NCBI GenBank assembly: GCA_026122225.1
Contig: JANEZZ010001860.1
Coordinates: 237,437 to 301,436, forward strand
Direction: 5' to 3'
Source: Heloderma charlesbogerti
Lineage: Eukaryota > Chordata > Lepidosauria > Squamata > Helodermatidae
DNA: 64,000 nt
Positions 10,201 to 20,110 of this stretch are shown piece by piece. The translations under genes were made by a program, and so were the position numbers. Below the pieces are notes generated by a model, which had not been told where the DNA came from, did no database searches, and was given only the letters and a program-made list of their open reading frames with translations. Numbering within the stretch: position 1 is the stretch's first letter; each line of letters starts with the position of its first letter.

Positions 10201-12957
10201 GGGACCCAGGGTGTCAGGATGACTCCGAGAGCTGGGCTAGGGCGGGGTTACGCGTGGCCCACTGAGTGCGGACATGGGAGGGGGTTTAGGAGGGAGCGTG
10301 GGAGAGGTTTAGAAGCCCCAAGGACACAGAGAGGTCAGAGGGGAGCAAGTTCACGCAGAAACACAATGGAAGTTATTAGTTAGGTGGTTCAGGACCCAAA
10401 AGGACCCATTCCTCCTCCTCCTCCTCCTCACAGTAGTGCACCATCAACCCTGTGGAACTCATTGCTGCTGGATAGTAAGAACACAAGAAGAGCCCTGATG
10501 CTGGCTCAGACCAAGGGTCCATCTAGTCCAGCATTCTGTTCACACAGTGGCCAATCAGCTGTTGACCAGGAACCCACAAACAGGGCATGAGCACAACAGC
10601 ACCCTCCTGCCCATGTTCCCCAGCCACTGGTGCACAGAGGCTCACTGCCTCTGGTACTGGAGGTAGCATACAGACATCAGGACTAGTGCCTCTGGATAGC
10701 CTTCTCCTCCATGAATTTGTCTAAGACTGTTTTTAAACTTGGTGGCTATTGCATCATCTTGCGGTAGCCCATTCCATAGCATAACTCTGCGCTGTGTAAA
10801 GCAGTCCTGCCTTTTATCCGTTCTGATTCTCCCTCCAATCAGCTTCCTGGGGGGACCCCATGTTCTAGCATTGTGGAAGAGGAAGAAAAAGGTCCCCCTC
10901 TCCACGCCTCTATCATGACCCCGCCCCGTACCCTCCTTTGTGCCAAGCTAAATGCTCCCAGCGGTTGTCACCTCCCCTCCCAGGGGAGCTGCTCCACCCC
11001 CTTGATCACTTGGGTTGCCCTTTTAGGACAGCCACTCACATGAACAGACTTTTGAAAAGAATTCAGTAAAATCATGGATGACAGGTATACTGGTGGCTAT
11101 TGACCATGGCGACAGCCAGAAACAAGATAAAGAAGCACCCGCGAGGTAGGGCACTCTGTTCCCGAGGGCTGAGCCCCAGCTGCCAGGTGTGGAAATCCCA
11201 GGTGTGGAAATCCTAGCGGAAATCCCAGTGCCTTAGCTGCACTCTGCTCCTCGTGGGCAGTCTCTGTGATGCTTGTCCGCCTCACACACCAAGTCCCCCG
11301 AGAAACTGACTCTGCATTAGAATCATAGAATAGTAGGGTTGGAAGGGGCCTGCAAGACCATCGAGTCCAACCCCCTACTCAGTGCAGGAATCCAAGTGAG
11401 AGCATCCCTGACAGATGGCTGTCCAGCCTCGTCTTGAAGGCCTCCAGTGTGGGAGAGCCCACCACCTCCCTAGGGAATTGGTTCCATTGTCGTATTGCTC
11501 TAACAGTCAGGACGTTTTTCCTGCTGTTCAGCCGGAATCTGGCTTCCTGTCACTTGAGCCCATTATTCTGTGTCCTGCGTTCTGGGATGATCCAGAAGAG
11601 ATCCTGGCCTTCCTCTCTGTGACAACCTTTCAAGTCCTTGAAGAGCGCTATCCTATCTCCCCTCAGTCTTCTCTTCTCAAGGCTAAGCATGCCCAGTTCT
11701 TTCAGTCTCTCTTCATAGGGCTTTGTTTCCAGTCCCCTGATCATCTTTGTTGCCCTCCTCTGAACCCTCTCCAACTTGTCTGCATCCTTCTTAAAGTGTG
11801 GTGCCCAGAACTGGACACAGTACTCCAGATGAGGCCTAACCAGTGCAGAGTAGAGGGGGACTAGTACTTCCTGGGATTTGGAAGCTATGCTTCTATTAAT
11901 GCAGCCCAAAAGAGCACTGGCCTTTTTTGCAGCCACATCACATTATTGACTTCTACTCAGTTTGTGATCTACTGCAATTCCAAGATCCTTTTCGCTTGTA
12001 GCGTGGTTGAGCCACGTATCCCCCATCTTGTAACTGTGCATTTGGTTTCTTTTTCAAGGTGCAGAACTTGGCATTTATCCCTGTTAAATTTCATTCTGTT
12101 GTTTTCTGCCCAGCGCTCCAGTCTATCAAGATCCGTTCAGATTCTGTTTCTGTCTTCCAGGGTATTAGCTATCCCGCCCAGCATTCCCTGCACCTCCTCC
12201 TCCAAGTCCTTAATAAAAATGTTGAAGAGCACTGGGCCCAGGACTGAGCCCTGCGGTGCCCCGCTCATGACCTCTCCCCAGTTTGAGAAGGTCCCACTGA
12301 TAAGCACTCCTTGAGTCCTTGCTTGTCTTTTTCTCCCATGTAGGAAGAAGCTCCAGGAAGACCACATTCCTGTCTTGCAAGGTGAGACGGGGACAACGGA
12401 TCCCTGCATAAACCCCTGGCTCTACAGCAGCCTTCCCCAACCCAGTGCCCTCCAGGTGTGGGACTGCAATGCCCATCACCCCCAGCCAACAGCCATGCTA
12501 GCTGGGAATAGTGGGAGTTGTAGTCCCACACCTCCAGAAGACACCCGGCTGGGGAAGGCTGCTCTGGGGAGATCCACCCAGCAGCAGCTGCACCTGCGCC
12601 CAGGGGCCGTGACGCCAGCACTGTGCTGCCCGCCCTGGAGGCAGCTCTGCAGCACAGGGCCTCTGCTCGGATTGGGTATGATTTCATAGAATCATGGAAC
12701 AGTAGGGTTGGAAGGGGCCTACAAAGCCAACGAGTCCAGCCCCCTGCTCAGTGCAGGAATCCAAGTCAGAGCATCCTGACAGGTGGCTGTCCAGCCTCAT
12801 CTTGAAGGCCTCCAGTGTGGGAGAGCCCACCGCCTCCCTAGGGAATGGGTTCCATTGTTGTATTGCTCTGACAGTCAGGAAGTTTTTCCCCGCTTGTTTC
12901 CTTTCAGGCCAGCCCACGGAGCCCACTGTCTTCAGGGAGAAGCTCACTAGGTTCTGA
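1068..12957 (+). CDS. ZAN: zonadhesin-type sperm membrane protein, 3' part (11 exons)
   Basis: Exons: 1068-1318, 2767-2896, 4030-4228, 4404-4565, 4667-4797, 7287-7486, 9116-9254, 9710-9886, 9988-10084, 12344-12381, 12908-12957. All have AG/GT borders, and the phases join into one frame of 523 residues ending in TGA at 12955. The order is VWD domain (starting near [11 protein letters not shown]), C8 cysteines, TIL domain, EGF-like domain, a hydrophobic helix, and a basic tail of about 30 residues. VWD-TIL repeats followed by EGF, one TM helix and a short tail fit zonadhesin, the acrosomal protein that binds the egg coat. Position beside SLC12A9 agrees. The 5' exons (MAM, mucin and earlier D domains in mammals) are outside the window. 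A zonadhesin-like paralogue is the main alternative. Confidence 0.87.
2030..2640 (-). mobile_element. old CR1-like LINE fragment in a ZAN intron
   Basis: The stretch around 2440-2600 (cttctgtcatgtcccacttg ... cacccttcctcagaagg) resembles the degraded 3' untranslated region of CR1-type LINEs read on the - strand. It is strongly diverged and its edges are uncertain. No ORF is retained. Confidence 0.4.
5066..5262 (-). mobile_element. tRNA-head SINE, degraded, in a ZAN intron
   Basis: Read on the - strand this has the same order as the clearer copies at 59590 and 62345: a tRNA-like head near 5262, then the internal region, and a tail reading ctagatggtct near 5090. It is diverged and GC-rich. Only the general pattern identifies it. 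Confidence 0.6.
5505..5665. repeat. relative of the inverted-repeat element at 15.7-16.4 kb
   Basis: Contains the words accacagcaacaagccaccctg and the flanking caggcaggctggcttgttg inverted around 5570. It also has the attcacagtggtggcc stretch found in the core of the long inverted-repeat element at about 16070. It looks like a shorter, diverged copy of the same family. Confidence 0.5.
5794..5816. repeat. (GA)n microsatellite
   Basis: About eleven uninterrupted GA units, in a ZAN intron. Confidence 0.95.
6029..6576 (-). mobile_element. solo LTR, family B
   Basis: On the - strand the element starts TGTAAGGCCC at 6576 and ends GGGGCAATACA at 6029, the TG...CA form of an LTR. It is flanked by the 5-bp duplication agcgt (6024-6028 and 6577-6581). 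An AATAAA lies on the - strand at 6119-6124. No internal retroviral sequence adjoins, so this is a solo LTR left by recombination. It is related to the LTR interrupted at 45353-48835 and lacks the Bov-B found there. Confidence 0.85.
6593..6670 (-). mobile_element. CR1 3'-end fragment
   Basis: Contains gatcagaccaagggcccatc and related words shared with the fragments at 10472 and 51685. Short and diverged. Confidence 0.5.
8130..8475. repeat. unclassified interspersed repeat, copy 1
   Basis: An A-rich block is followed by text that parallels 8690-9035: 'ggagaacattccataatcag' with 'accctctccc' here, and 'ggagttccagagtgg' with 'ggccctctccc' there. Both lie in the same ZAN intron. No ORF. The class is unknown to me. 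Confidence 0.5.
8690..9035. repeat. unclassified interspersed repeat, copy 2
   Basis: Starts with a TTTATT-rich block, then a segment around 8725-8775 (cgcccatctggctggtcacc, cagccactctgggcgatgta), then the module shared with 8130-8475. Non-coding. It ends about 80 bp before ZAN exon 9116. Confidence 0.55.
10472..10915 (-). mobile_element. CR1-like LINE 3' fragment
   Basis: Antisense to ZAN inside its intron. It carries the words atctagtccagcattctgtt, ctgcctctggtactggaggt and tccatgaatttgtctaagac, typical of reptile CR1 3' regions. It is 5'-truncated and has no usable ORF. Confidence 0.7.
11322..12319 (-). mobile_element. CR1 LINE 3' portion, ends 24 bp before a ZAN exon
   Basis: This is the same CR1 family as 30196-32990 and 51798-56530. 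The right part encodes the RT C-terminal region on the - strand (for example the SVLGPVLFN and [14 protein letters not shown] words), and the left end is the 3' tail near gaatcatagaatagtagg. It is 5'-truncated. Its right border (about 12319) is about 24 bp from the exon at 12344, so the branch-point region of this ZAN intron is probably CR1-derived. Confidence 0.85.
12428..12561. mobile_element. palindromic hAT-like MITE, copy 2
   Basis: Left terminus CAGCCTTCCCCAACCC, right terminus GGCTGGGGAAGGCTG. The inner arms (actgcaatgcccatca, tagtgggagttgtagt) also pair. The flanks ctctacag and ctctgggg match at five of eight positions. It lies in the last ZAN intron. Confidence 0.75.
12684..12890 (-). 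mobile_element. CR1 3' fragment abutting the last ZAN splice acceptor
   Basis: Begins with the 3' tail words atagaatcatggaacagtag and continues through ctgacagtcaggaagttttt, parallel to 11322 and 30196. The match stops near 12890. The acceptor AG is at 12906-12907, so part of the polypyrimidine tract comes from the CR1. Confidence 0.85.
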
Positions 12958-12988
12958 GTTTCCAAATCTGTTGCTGAGATTCCTCCAC

Positions 12989-13024
12989 CACCCCCTGCCC
13001 TGCCCTGCCCTGCCCTGCCCTGCC
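12989..13024. repeat. (CCCTG)n tandem repeat in ZAN 3' UTR
   Basis: About six copies of the pentamer, beginning some 30 bp after the ZAN stop codon. Confidence 0.9.
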
Positions 13025-13384
13025 ACTAGGCCATGCTGGAAACCATCTGGCTTTGGATTGCTGGGATCCCGGATCCTGGAGGGGGCCCAACCAGGATGGC
13101 CCTCAAGAGGGGAAACCCTGTTGCACTTCCTGCAGCCTGACCGGTCAGCAGCAAAATATGGAGACGCCCGCCTAAGCCTGCGCGCCCCAGCCTCTTCCCC
13201 CGCCAGCCTCCACGTCTCCTGGGACCTGTGGGCGTTCACGTTCCTTCCTGAGAGGCTTGGCAAGCAATGGGCCACCCGGCTAAGTCGCTTTTCCCAGCCA
13301 GCTGCTACATGTAGGCTTGTGGGGCTTTGGTCTGCATGTCTGGAACACTACAGAAGGGTCGAGGTGATGGCACCAATGAATGCC

Positions 13385-13390
13385 AATAAA
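13385..13390 (+). terminator. polyadenylation signal for ZAN
   Basis: AATAAA about 430 bp after the stop codon, followed by a GT-rich stretch (tgggtgtctgcttgtaac). It is the first canonical signal downstream of the ZAN stop. Confidence 0.7.
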
Positions 13391-13412
13391 GTGGGTATTT
13401 CTCACCAGCACA

Positions 13413-14823
13413 GGAATCCTTGGGTGTCTGCTTGTAACTTAAGCCTGTCTGTCTCTCTTCCCCCAAAGAAGACTCCTGTAGGACCCACAAGCTGACCCTG
13501 CTTCCCTCCCTCCCCGGCTCCATTATGGCCCCATGCCACAGAGATAAGAGCATTTCGAGTAACCTATCATGCTGTCTAGGAAGGGGACTGCTGGGCTTGC
13601 ATCGGAAGGTTTCTTACATTTCCCCCAGTGAACAGCTGGCCAGAGATGGAGAAATCCCTGCAAAAAAACAAAGGTGGCAGTAAAGAGGCTCGGAATGAAC
13701 GGTTCATGCAGGCTTCCAAGCTGCGGGGGGGGGGGGGGGGGGGCAAGGACACAGTCGTGGTTTTATGAGCCTGAGGTACAAAGGGAAGGGAGGGGGGCCC
13801 ATGCAACTCAGCACCCATGGAGCTCCTGGGGCAGGAGGCCTCCTGGCGCGTGCCCAGTCCTCCTGGCACAAGGGCCACCCAGGGAGGGAACAGCCCTTGT
13901 GCCCAGCAGCCCCGGGGGCGGGGGGCAGGACCCCCATCCAGAGCAGCCACACCTGGGCAGCAGCAGCCTCCAGGGGCTCCCTGCATCAGCCCAGGAAGCA
14001 GGGGGCGAACGTTACGCCCCACCAGGGGGAAATGCCCCTGCTCCCCTGGTATGCCCAGGAAAAGAGGGATGTCAGGGCAAGAGGGGGCGCTCCCAGGACC
14101 CAGTCCCACGCGGCAGGCTCCGTGGAGCAGTTACCTGAGCACCTGGCCACAGCAGCAACTGGGAACGGGACACAATGGGGAGCCTGCCCGAGCACGGATG
14201 CCAGGAGCAGCCCTGTTCACTCCTGGTTCTTCCCCTACTGAAAAGTTCCTGGCTCCCGTGGGTCTGTCGGTGTGGCCGCCAGCCTAGTTCAGAACAAAGC
14301 CCCTCACGTCCACTGGCGTGGCCAGGGCCTGGCGGGGTGCAGCCCCAACACTTCCTCATCAGCAGGGACACTGGCATCACCTGCCACCCCCTCCGTGCCT
14401 CTGGGCCCTGCAGGCTGAGCTGCCCTCCGTACTGCAGCTGGGAGGAGATGGGTTTTCCCAGCAACGATATATCCTTCCCTGCTGTAATACGGGGGGGGGG
14501 GGGTCCAGAATGGGCCATGAAGATCCAGGCCAAAGAGCCGCTCCTGGTGCAGATGAAAACAGCTAGAACTGGTTGGCTGAGCTGGATCCACGCAGCTGCC
14601 TGGACGCTTGGGCCCTCCATGGGGGCACGGCTCTCAGGACGAGTGCCTGCCCATCAAGATGGACCATGGCACCACTGCCCCCGTCTACACTTTCACAGCA
14701 GATGCTGGGCCAACGTGGTGGCAGAACTGAGATGTGGAGCGGCGGAGTGGGGGCTCTTCTCAGCCAGGGATTAGTGCAGCGCCAGCCTAGACTGGAAGGA
14801 GAGGGAGATGCTGTTGTCTGAAT
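13413..14823. other. spacer between ZAN and SLC12A9, no gene seen
   Basis: GC-rich unique-looking sequence with two poly(G) runs. The open frames here overlap on both strands and lack splice logic or a recognisable domain. I see no EPHB4 exon, which would be expected in this interval from the human order. Confidence 0.5.
13725..13743. repeat. poly(G) run
   Basis: About 19 consecutive G in the ZAN-SLC12A9 spacer. The length may be unreliable in assembly. Similar shorter runs lie at about 14491-14502 and 39247-39258. Confidence 0.85.
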
Positions 14824-14912
14824 CGGCCTTCCCCCGCCTGGGGCCCTCCACGTGTGCTGGCTGGGGGATTATGGGAGTTGGAGTCCAACACATCTGGAGG
14901 GCACCAGGCTCC
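14824..14912. mobile_element. degraded copy of the palindromic MITE
   Basis: Contains ccttcccccgcctggggccc and gggagttggagtccaacaca, corresponding to the left end and right arm of the family. The right terminus is damaged. Confidence 0.5.
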
Positions 14913-14984
14913 CCCTCCCTCTCGAAGCTTCCTGTCCATCTGAAATTCCCCCAGCCGTCTTAAGAACCATTTTAGTGCTTTTTG

Positions 14985-15215
14985 ATGTTTGCACAATTTT
15001 ATTTTTTGCTGGTGGTTTTACTTTACTCTTTTATGATGTGCTGCACCGTTCTTACCCCTTGCTGCTGATTTTCCTTTGCACTGTTTTATTATGTGCTGTT
15101 CTACTGTTATTTTATTGCAACATTATATATTGTGTTTTTAATTTAATTGACCTGTACGCCACCCAGGTGGTTGAAAAGTGTGATAGATAAACTAATAAAT
15201 GGATTCTGTACACGT
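14985..15215 (+). mobile_element. LINE 3' tail (L2-like)
   Basis: AT-rich stretch ending in gacctgtacgccacccagg, gataaactaataaatgg. This is the form of the L2-type 3' ends common in reptiles (a 'gccgccctgggtgg ... aaataaata' tail). Non-coding. Confidence 0.5.
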
Positions 15216-15727
15216 AGGGGAGTGAGCGGCAGAATGCAAAGGGAGGGGCAGTGTTTGGGCAGCAGTGGCAAGAGCGGGCGTGCAGTGCCTGGCCTTCGCC
15301 AACAGAGAGCTGACCTTGCGCGTGGGCTGAGTGCCTCCCTGGGTTTGGGAGGCATTCCCCTGTTTGGGCTGGGGTGTGTGCCAGAGCAAGGCAGCTCCGA
15401 CAAAGCACAGCATTCGCAACGATAGGGGGATGGAAGGGAAGTCACAGGAGTTCTCCATTGCAACCTCTGTTCCCCCTTCCTTGCTTACCTGTGCTGGGAT
15501 GCTCTCTCCTGGGACCCCTAGTTGCTGGAGTGGAGTTTGGTGTCAGATGTTTGTGTCAAGAGTCCCCAAGTGAGACCTAGAAGAGAGAACGACAGAACAT
15601 CACTTGTCACCTAGAGCTTCTGACTGAAACTGCTCGACCGTATCATCAGTGGCCTGGTTCATGCTATCGCTCCAGGCCACTGTGGCTGATTTAAGCTATG
15701 GTGGGTTGCGGTGCATGAATATTCAAG

Positions 15728-16412
15728 ATACGGGGACAAAGCTGGCGCCTGGGTCTGTTGCAGGGTCTGGTTCCCGTGTCTGTATCTCTGTTACGAGCTC
15801 TCTTACTGCAGTGAGCAATTGTTTGGGGTTTGGGGGCTGGCTGTACGCAAGGCCCACCTCCCACCCAAGGCCCGAGAGCGGGATGGGTCATTGTCCAGGA
15901 AGGGCTGGAACCCATCGGGCCGGTTTGCATGTTCGCCGCAGCCCACAGTGGTGTATGCTGTGTGTCCGCAGCCACTGTGAATGTTCAAGCCGCAGCACAC
16001 GGCCACTGTGGCTTATCCAAACCTGGCAAAGGTGGGCTGCTGCTGTGGTTAACAAACCACGCACAACACATGGGTTGTTGTTGGGTTGGGAGTGGTTTGT
16101 CAACCACAGCAACAACCCACCCTGTGCCAAGTTCAGACATCATGATAAGCTGCGGCAACCCTGTGCCACAGCTTGAACATTCACAATGGCCACACCATAC
16201 GCCACCGTGGGCTGCGACGAACATGCAAACCGACCCGATGGGTTCCAGCCCTTCCTGAACAATGACCCATCCTGCTCTCGGGCCTTGGGTGGGCCAGCCA
16301 GCTCCCAAACCCCAAACAATTGCTCACTGCAGTAAGAGAGCTCGTAACAGAGATACAGACACAGGAACCAGACCCTGCAACAGACCCAGGCACCAGCTTT
16401 GTCCCCATATCT
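15728..16412. mobile_element. long inverted-repeat (foldback-like) element
   Basis: Two arms of about 330 bp lie head to head around 16075. The left arm (from ggggacaaagctgg at about 15733) reappears as reverse complement in the right arm (ending ccagctttgtcccc at about 16405). Agreement by eye is high throughout, including ctgttacgagctctcttact and gggctggaacccatcgg. The centre holds an imperfect hairpin (aacaaaccac ... gtggtttgtc). No transposase ORF. A shorter relative lies at 5505-5665. No flanking duplication was identified. Confidence 0.75.
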
Positions 16413-16439
16413 ACTCTGGCAACACTATTACAGGACCTA

Positions 16440-16722
16440 AGAATGTCACCCAGAACCATTAGGGATTCTTTCACTTGCCCATCTTCCACTGGCATATATG
16501 CCAGCAATGCCCTTCTGCGTTCAACACAGGGCAAGCAGGGCACTCTCTGCAAAAGAAGAAATGGGCCCAAATCTGACATCAGAAACAGGGGACATTTTGG
16601 CCTCCCAGGACACGCTACTGCTGGACTTAGGGTGGCCATTCTTCAACAAAGGATCTTCAAAGGGGGACCAGACCAAGAAATGGCTGAGTCACACTTCATC
16701 AGGGGACCCAGCTCTGTCTCCC
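16440..16722 (+). pseudogene. Penelope-like element fragment, GIY-YIG endonuclease end
   Basis: One + frame here reads FTCPSSTGIYA near the start, KSDIRN in the middle and LPGHATAGLRVAILQQ followed by EMAESHFI at the end. This spacing resembles the C-terminal GIY-YIG nuclease of Penelope-like retroelements (cysteine-containing entry, an H/K-SDIRN helix, GH...DL-V-IL, then an E/K-FI helix). The expected YIG-containing strand is damaged (GKQGTL). No RT domain adjoins. The assignment is from memory of the family and needs a profile search. Confidence 0.45.
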
Positions 16723-17018
16723 ATGCTTGAGCATGGACGGGGGCGGGGGGGGGGCTGTTTTCCTCAGGCTCCAGGTGTGAATCGGCTCCCCAGTGCAAGA
16801 AGGGTGGTCTTCTCACCCAGCCATGGTTCTGGGAATGGCTGCTGCTAAGGAGCTCACCAGCACCACTTGCGCACTCGGCCTTCCCTTCTCTCTGACCGCA
16901 CTGTTGACAATCCCCCCTGCCCCCACCTCTGCCTGTACACCAGTCACTCAGCATCCACCCTTCATGCATCTGATGACAAGGACTCCAGCCCCTTGATCAC
17001 TTCCGCCACACCCTCCCC

Positions 17019-17144
17019 GCCAGGGGCCCTCCAGATGTTTTGGACAAGTTCACCTGGAACCCCCCTGACCACTAGCCATTCCGTCCTGAGCAGAGGGCAG
17101 CTGAAGTCCGGAACATCCGGAGGGCACGAGGTTGGGGAAGGCTG
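17019..17144. mobile_element. palindromic MITE, degraded copy
   Basis: Has ggggccctccagatgtttt on the left and cggagggcacgaggttgggg ending in aaggctg on the right. The left terminus is missing or altered. Confidence 0.55.
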
Positions 17145-17929
17145 ATCCAGTACTACGGGGCCCAATCCAGCAAGACAGAAGTGTATGGGACCCGTGCAAG
17201 AGTGTTCCTGTGCAGGAGAAAGTCCTGCTGGCTGGGAGAGGGTCCCACACCCACACCCTTATGAGTTAACCCCCCCAGGTCTTTTCATATTTGCTTTCAC
17301 ACACACATACACACACACAGCCGGCCCGCAGTCTTCAACGGCTCACCAACCCAGGACTCAGCCTTGGAACATAAACAAGGATTATACATGCCAAGGACTT
17401 CCCTTGTCACGCAGGAGGCATCCAAAGTCGTCATTGCACAACCGGGGGCTGGGGGCTCCTGGGCAGTCTTGAGACACGCCACCTTCCTATTTCAACATTA
17501 CCTGCTACAGAGGAGCGCACCCACAAAGTCATTCCCGGGAGGATGGGTGCAGGAGGCAGTTTTAATGGCCAAAGACAAGGTGCCCCGGGAGGGCTGCCTG
17601 AGCGCCGGCACCGCCCGCTCCAGGCAAGGAGGCCCCTGTTCTCTCCAGACTCCCCATGCTGCTCCGGAAGGGGCTGGAGGGAAACCAGCATCGGAACTGC
17701 CGGCCACGATCGGGGCTTGCTGTAAAGCCAGGCCGAGGAGGGGCAGCGGTGGTGGTCGGGCTGCTCCTTGGGGCCAAAGCCCTGCAGCTTAGGGCCCCCC
17801 GAAGAACCACCCAGAGAGCAGCTGGTGATGGGGGCACCAAAGGCAACTCCGTTTTATACCTGCGGCCACGATGATGCTAATGCTTGAAGGAAGTTTAAAA
17901 TGCGGAACGGCACATGCTCGGAGGATGCT
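17145..17929. other. spacer before the CpG island, no gene seen
   Basis: Contains a short CA-rich run (about 17297-17320) and otherwise unremarkable sequence. No coding pattern is supported. Confidence 0.4.
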
Positions 17930-20110
17930 CCTGTCTGTTTCCACCAGGGCTGGCAAGCAGCGGCGCCGCTGCTGCTCCAACACAGGGGCGCAGAGCTCCC
18001 CCAGCCCCGTTGCAGAGGCGCCCTCGGGGCCGCACTCCGGGGGCGGGCGGCCGGGCCCCAAGTGCCAGCCCGCTTCAGCGCAAAGCGCTTCCTGCCCGGA
18101 GCCGAGCGCCTCAGGGGAGCCTCGTCGGCCCCTCGGAAGGGGGGAACGGCCCCAGCGCCAGGGAGCCCCCCGTGATGGCTGCGGGAAAGGGGCGGCCAGG
18201 GGCAGGGCGCGGGCCGTCGGGGGAGCTCCGGCGGGCTGGGTTGGCCCCGGGCCGCGAGGTTCACCGCCCGTCCTGACGTGCCGGCCCGGGAACGCAGAGG
18301 CAGCGGCGAAGCGGGAGTGGCCGCTGCCGGCGCGGTCCGGCTTCGCGAGGGCAGTGATGGGCGCGGCCGTGTAAGCGCCCCCCGCCCAGGCCGCCCACGG
18401 AGGAGGGCGCGCGCCCTGCGCCCGCCGCGCGGCCCAGGGCAGCGGCGCTATCTCGGCGTCTTATCCGGGAGGCCACCGCCGCGCGCCGGTTGTCGCGCGC
18501 GGCCCAGCGAAGCGCCGCGGGGCGTCGCTCAGTGCGGCCCAGCGAGGCGCCGTCTCGGGGATCCCGCGCGGCCGCTCCCCGCCGCCGTCCTGTTGTGGGC
18601 GGGCTGGGAAAGGAGGCCCGCGCGGGCCCCCGCTCGTGCCGCGGGCCGTGCGCGGCGACCCAGACGGCTGCGCGGACGCGCGAGCGGGGGGCCGCCGGCC
18701 GGGGCAACCCGCAGGCCCGCGCCTCGAGGGCTCGGCGGAGGGAGGATGCCGGACCGGCAGCCCCGTCCTCGGGCCGCGCTGCTAAGCGCCGCGGCTCGGC
18801 TCGGGCAAGAAGCGCTCGGCAGCTCCCTGCCTGCTGGGAAGCGCCTTGGCGTCGCTGATCCGCGCGCGCGGCCGGCGGGCCGTTGCGCGCGAGCCCCTCG
18901 CCAAGGCCGAGCTGCGGGCCCGCATCATTCGCCGGCGTTTCCACCCGGTCGCGGAGCTGCGGCAACGGGATGCGGGCAGGTTGGCCGCTGCAGCGAGGGC
19001 AACGAGCGGGCAGCTTCGCTTTCTTTCCGTTTACCTCCAGATGGGCGGACGGGGCCCCGAGGCGCCTTCCGGGGCCAGCAAGCCCTGGCCGCGCCGGGCC
19101 TCTGGCAGGACCGTCGGGGCGGGGGCCGGCGCGCCGCCCTCGGCGGGGCTGCGGGAGGAGCGAGGCCCGGGGCAGGCGGCAATGGCGTCTTCTCCTGAAG
19201 GCCGGCGGGGCTGGCAGGAGCGAGCGGGGGCGCTCGCGGCAGCCCAGCCCGCGCAACGGGCCCCGGGCCCGCCGGCCGCTTCCTCGGCCGGGCGCCCGCC
19301 GGCCTCTCCCCGGCCCGCGGGTCACAAAGTCTAGCGCAAGGGCACCGCCAGGACAGGGAGGTTGCGCGCCGGCCGGCCGGCATCCCCCACGCACGGCCCC
19401 GCCCGAACACGCGTGCCTGCCTCGGCCATCAGGCCTGCGGGCCTTCACACGAGCGTGTCCCCTCCCGGCCGTGGAACCCCAGAGGCGGGGGCCCTTGCCC
19501 TGGTAGGGGGGAAAAGGGAGGGGTTGCGGGGGGGGCCCTGCCCAGCCTTGCTGGAGAAGGAGGGAGCGAGGCTGACAGGAGCGGAGGGGGGTCGTGTGTA
19601 TGTGGATGCACGCTAGGAGGAGCCGACGCGCGTCCCTCTTCCCGCTTCTCCCTTTTCGGCGGCTTCGCGGGCTTCCCCTGCATCAGCAGGAGGAGAAGAG
19701 TTCTGTGAGAGTCGCAAGCCGGCGGCCCGCCTCCTGCTGCCGCCGCCCCGCCGTGCTTGGCTCCTCCTCCGGCAGGATCTGAGCTCACGGCCGCCGCCGC
19801 CTTCGAGGCTGCCGAAGACACACCCCGGCGGGCGCGGAGGCCGAGCCGGGCCGGTCACATGCAGGCCCGGGACCCGCCCGAGCCGGACGCGGCCAGGTCG
19901 GTGCTCGGGGGCCCAGGGCGCCTGGGCCCCCTGGAGGGGGCTGGATTGTGAGCCGGAGATCCTGGGCTTGAAAAGCGGGGTGCCTGGAGAGGGAGAACCC
20001 CCCCGGGGAGGGGGAGGAGCAGGACTCCTGGGTGCCTCGGGGAGGGGGGGCTGCTTCGCGCGGGGAGGATGTTGTGAGCAAGCGAGGATCGGGCCCACCC
20101 CAACAGGAGC
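17930..20110. promoter_or_regulatory. SLC12A9: CpG island, probable SLC12A9 promoter and 5' UTR exon
   Basis: About 2.2 kb of very GC-rich sequence with CpG at close to the expected frequency, in contrast to CpG-poor flanks. The SLC12A9 initiation codon lies at 22139, in an exon that opens at 22107 with a good acceptor (ttctctcctag), so at least one non-coding exon must lie upstream. This island is the natural site. I could not fix the transcription start or the donor. The long overlapping open frames here on both strands (for example 18261-19448) are a by-product of high GC. Confidence 0.65.

Larger units (their letters stand above)
9116..12957 (+). other. ZAN: ZAN exons encoding EGF-like domain, membrane helix and tail
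   Basis: Exon 9116-9254 is cysteine-rich linker sequence. Exon 9710-9886 is an EGF-like domain ([28 protein letters not shown]) followed by a Pro-rich stretch. Exon 9988-10084 encodes a helix of about 22 hydrophobic residues ([20 protein letters not shown]) that ends in Cys/Arg, which gives a type I topology. Exons 12344-12381 and 12908-12957 encode the Lys/Glu-rich cytoplasmic tail. CR1 copies end 25 and about 20-30 bp upstream of the last two exons. Confidence 0.83.
12958..13412 (+). other. ZAN: probable ZAN 3' UTR
   Basis: Runs from after the TGA at 12955-12957 to about 20 bp past the AATAAA at 13385-13390. The end is inferred from the signal and the GT-rich sequence behind it. Confidence 0.55.

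Noticed and set aside
18261..19448. 395-codon open frame on the - strand and overlapping long frames on the + strand
   Set aside because: They lie in a CpG island where stop codons are rare. Composition is Arg/Ala/Pro/Gly throughout and no domain or conserved start is visible.
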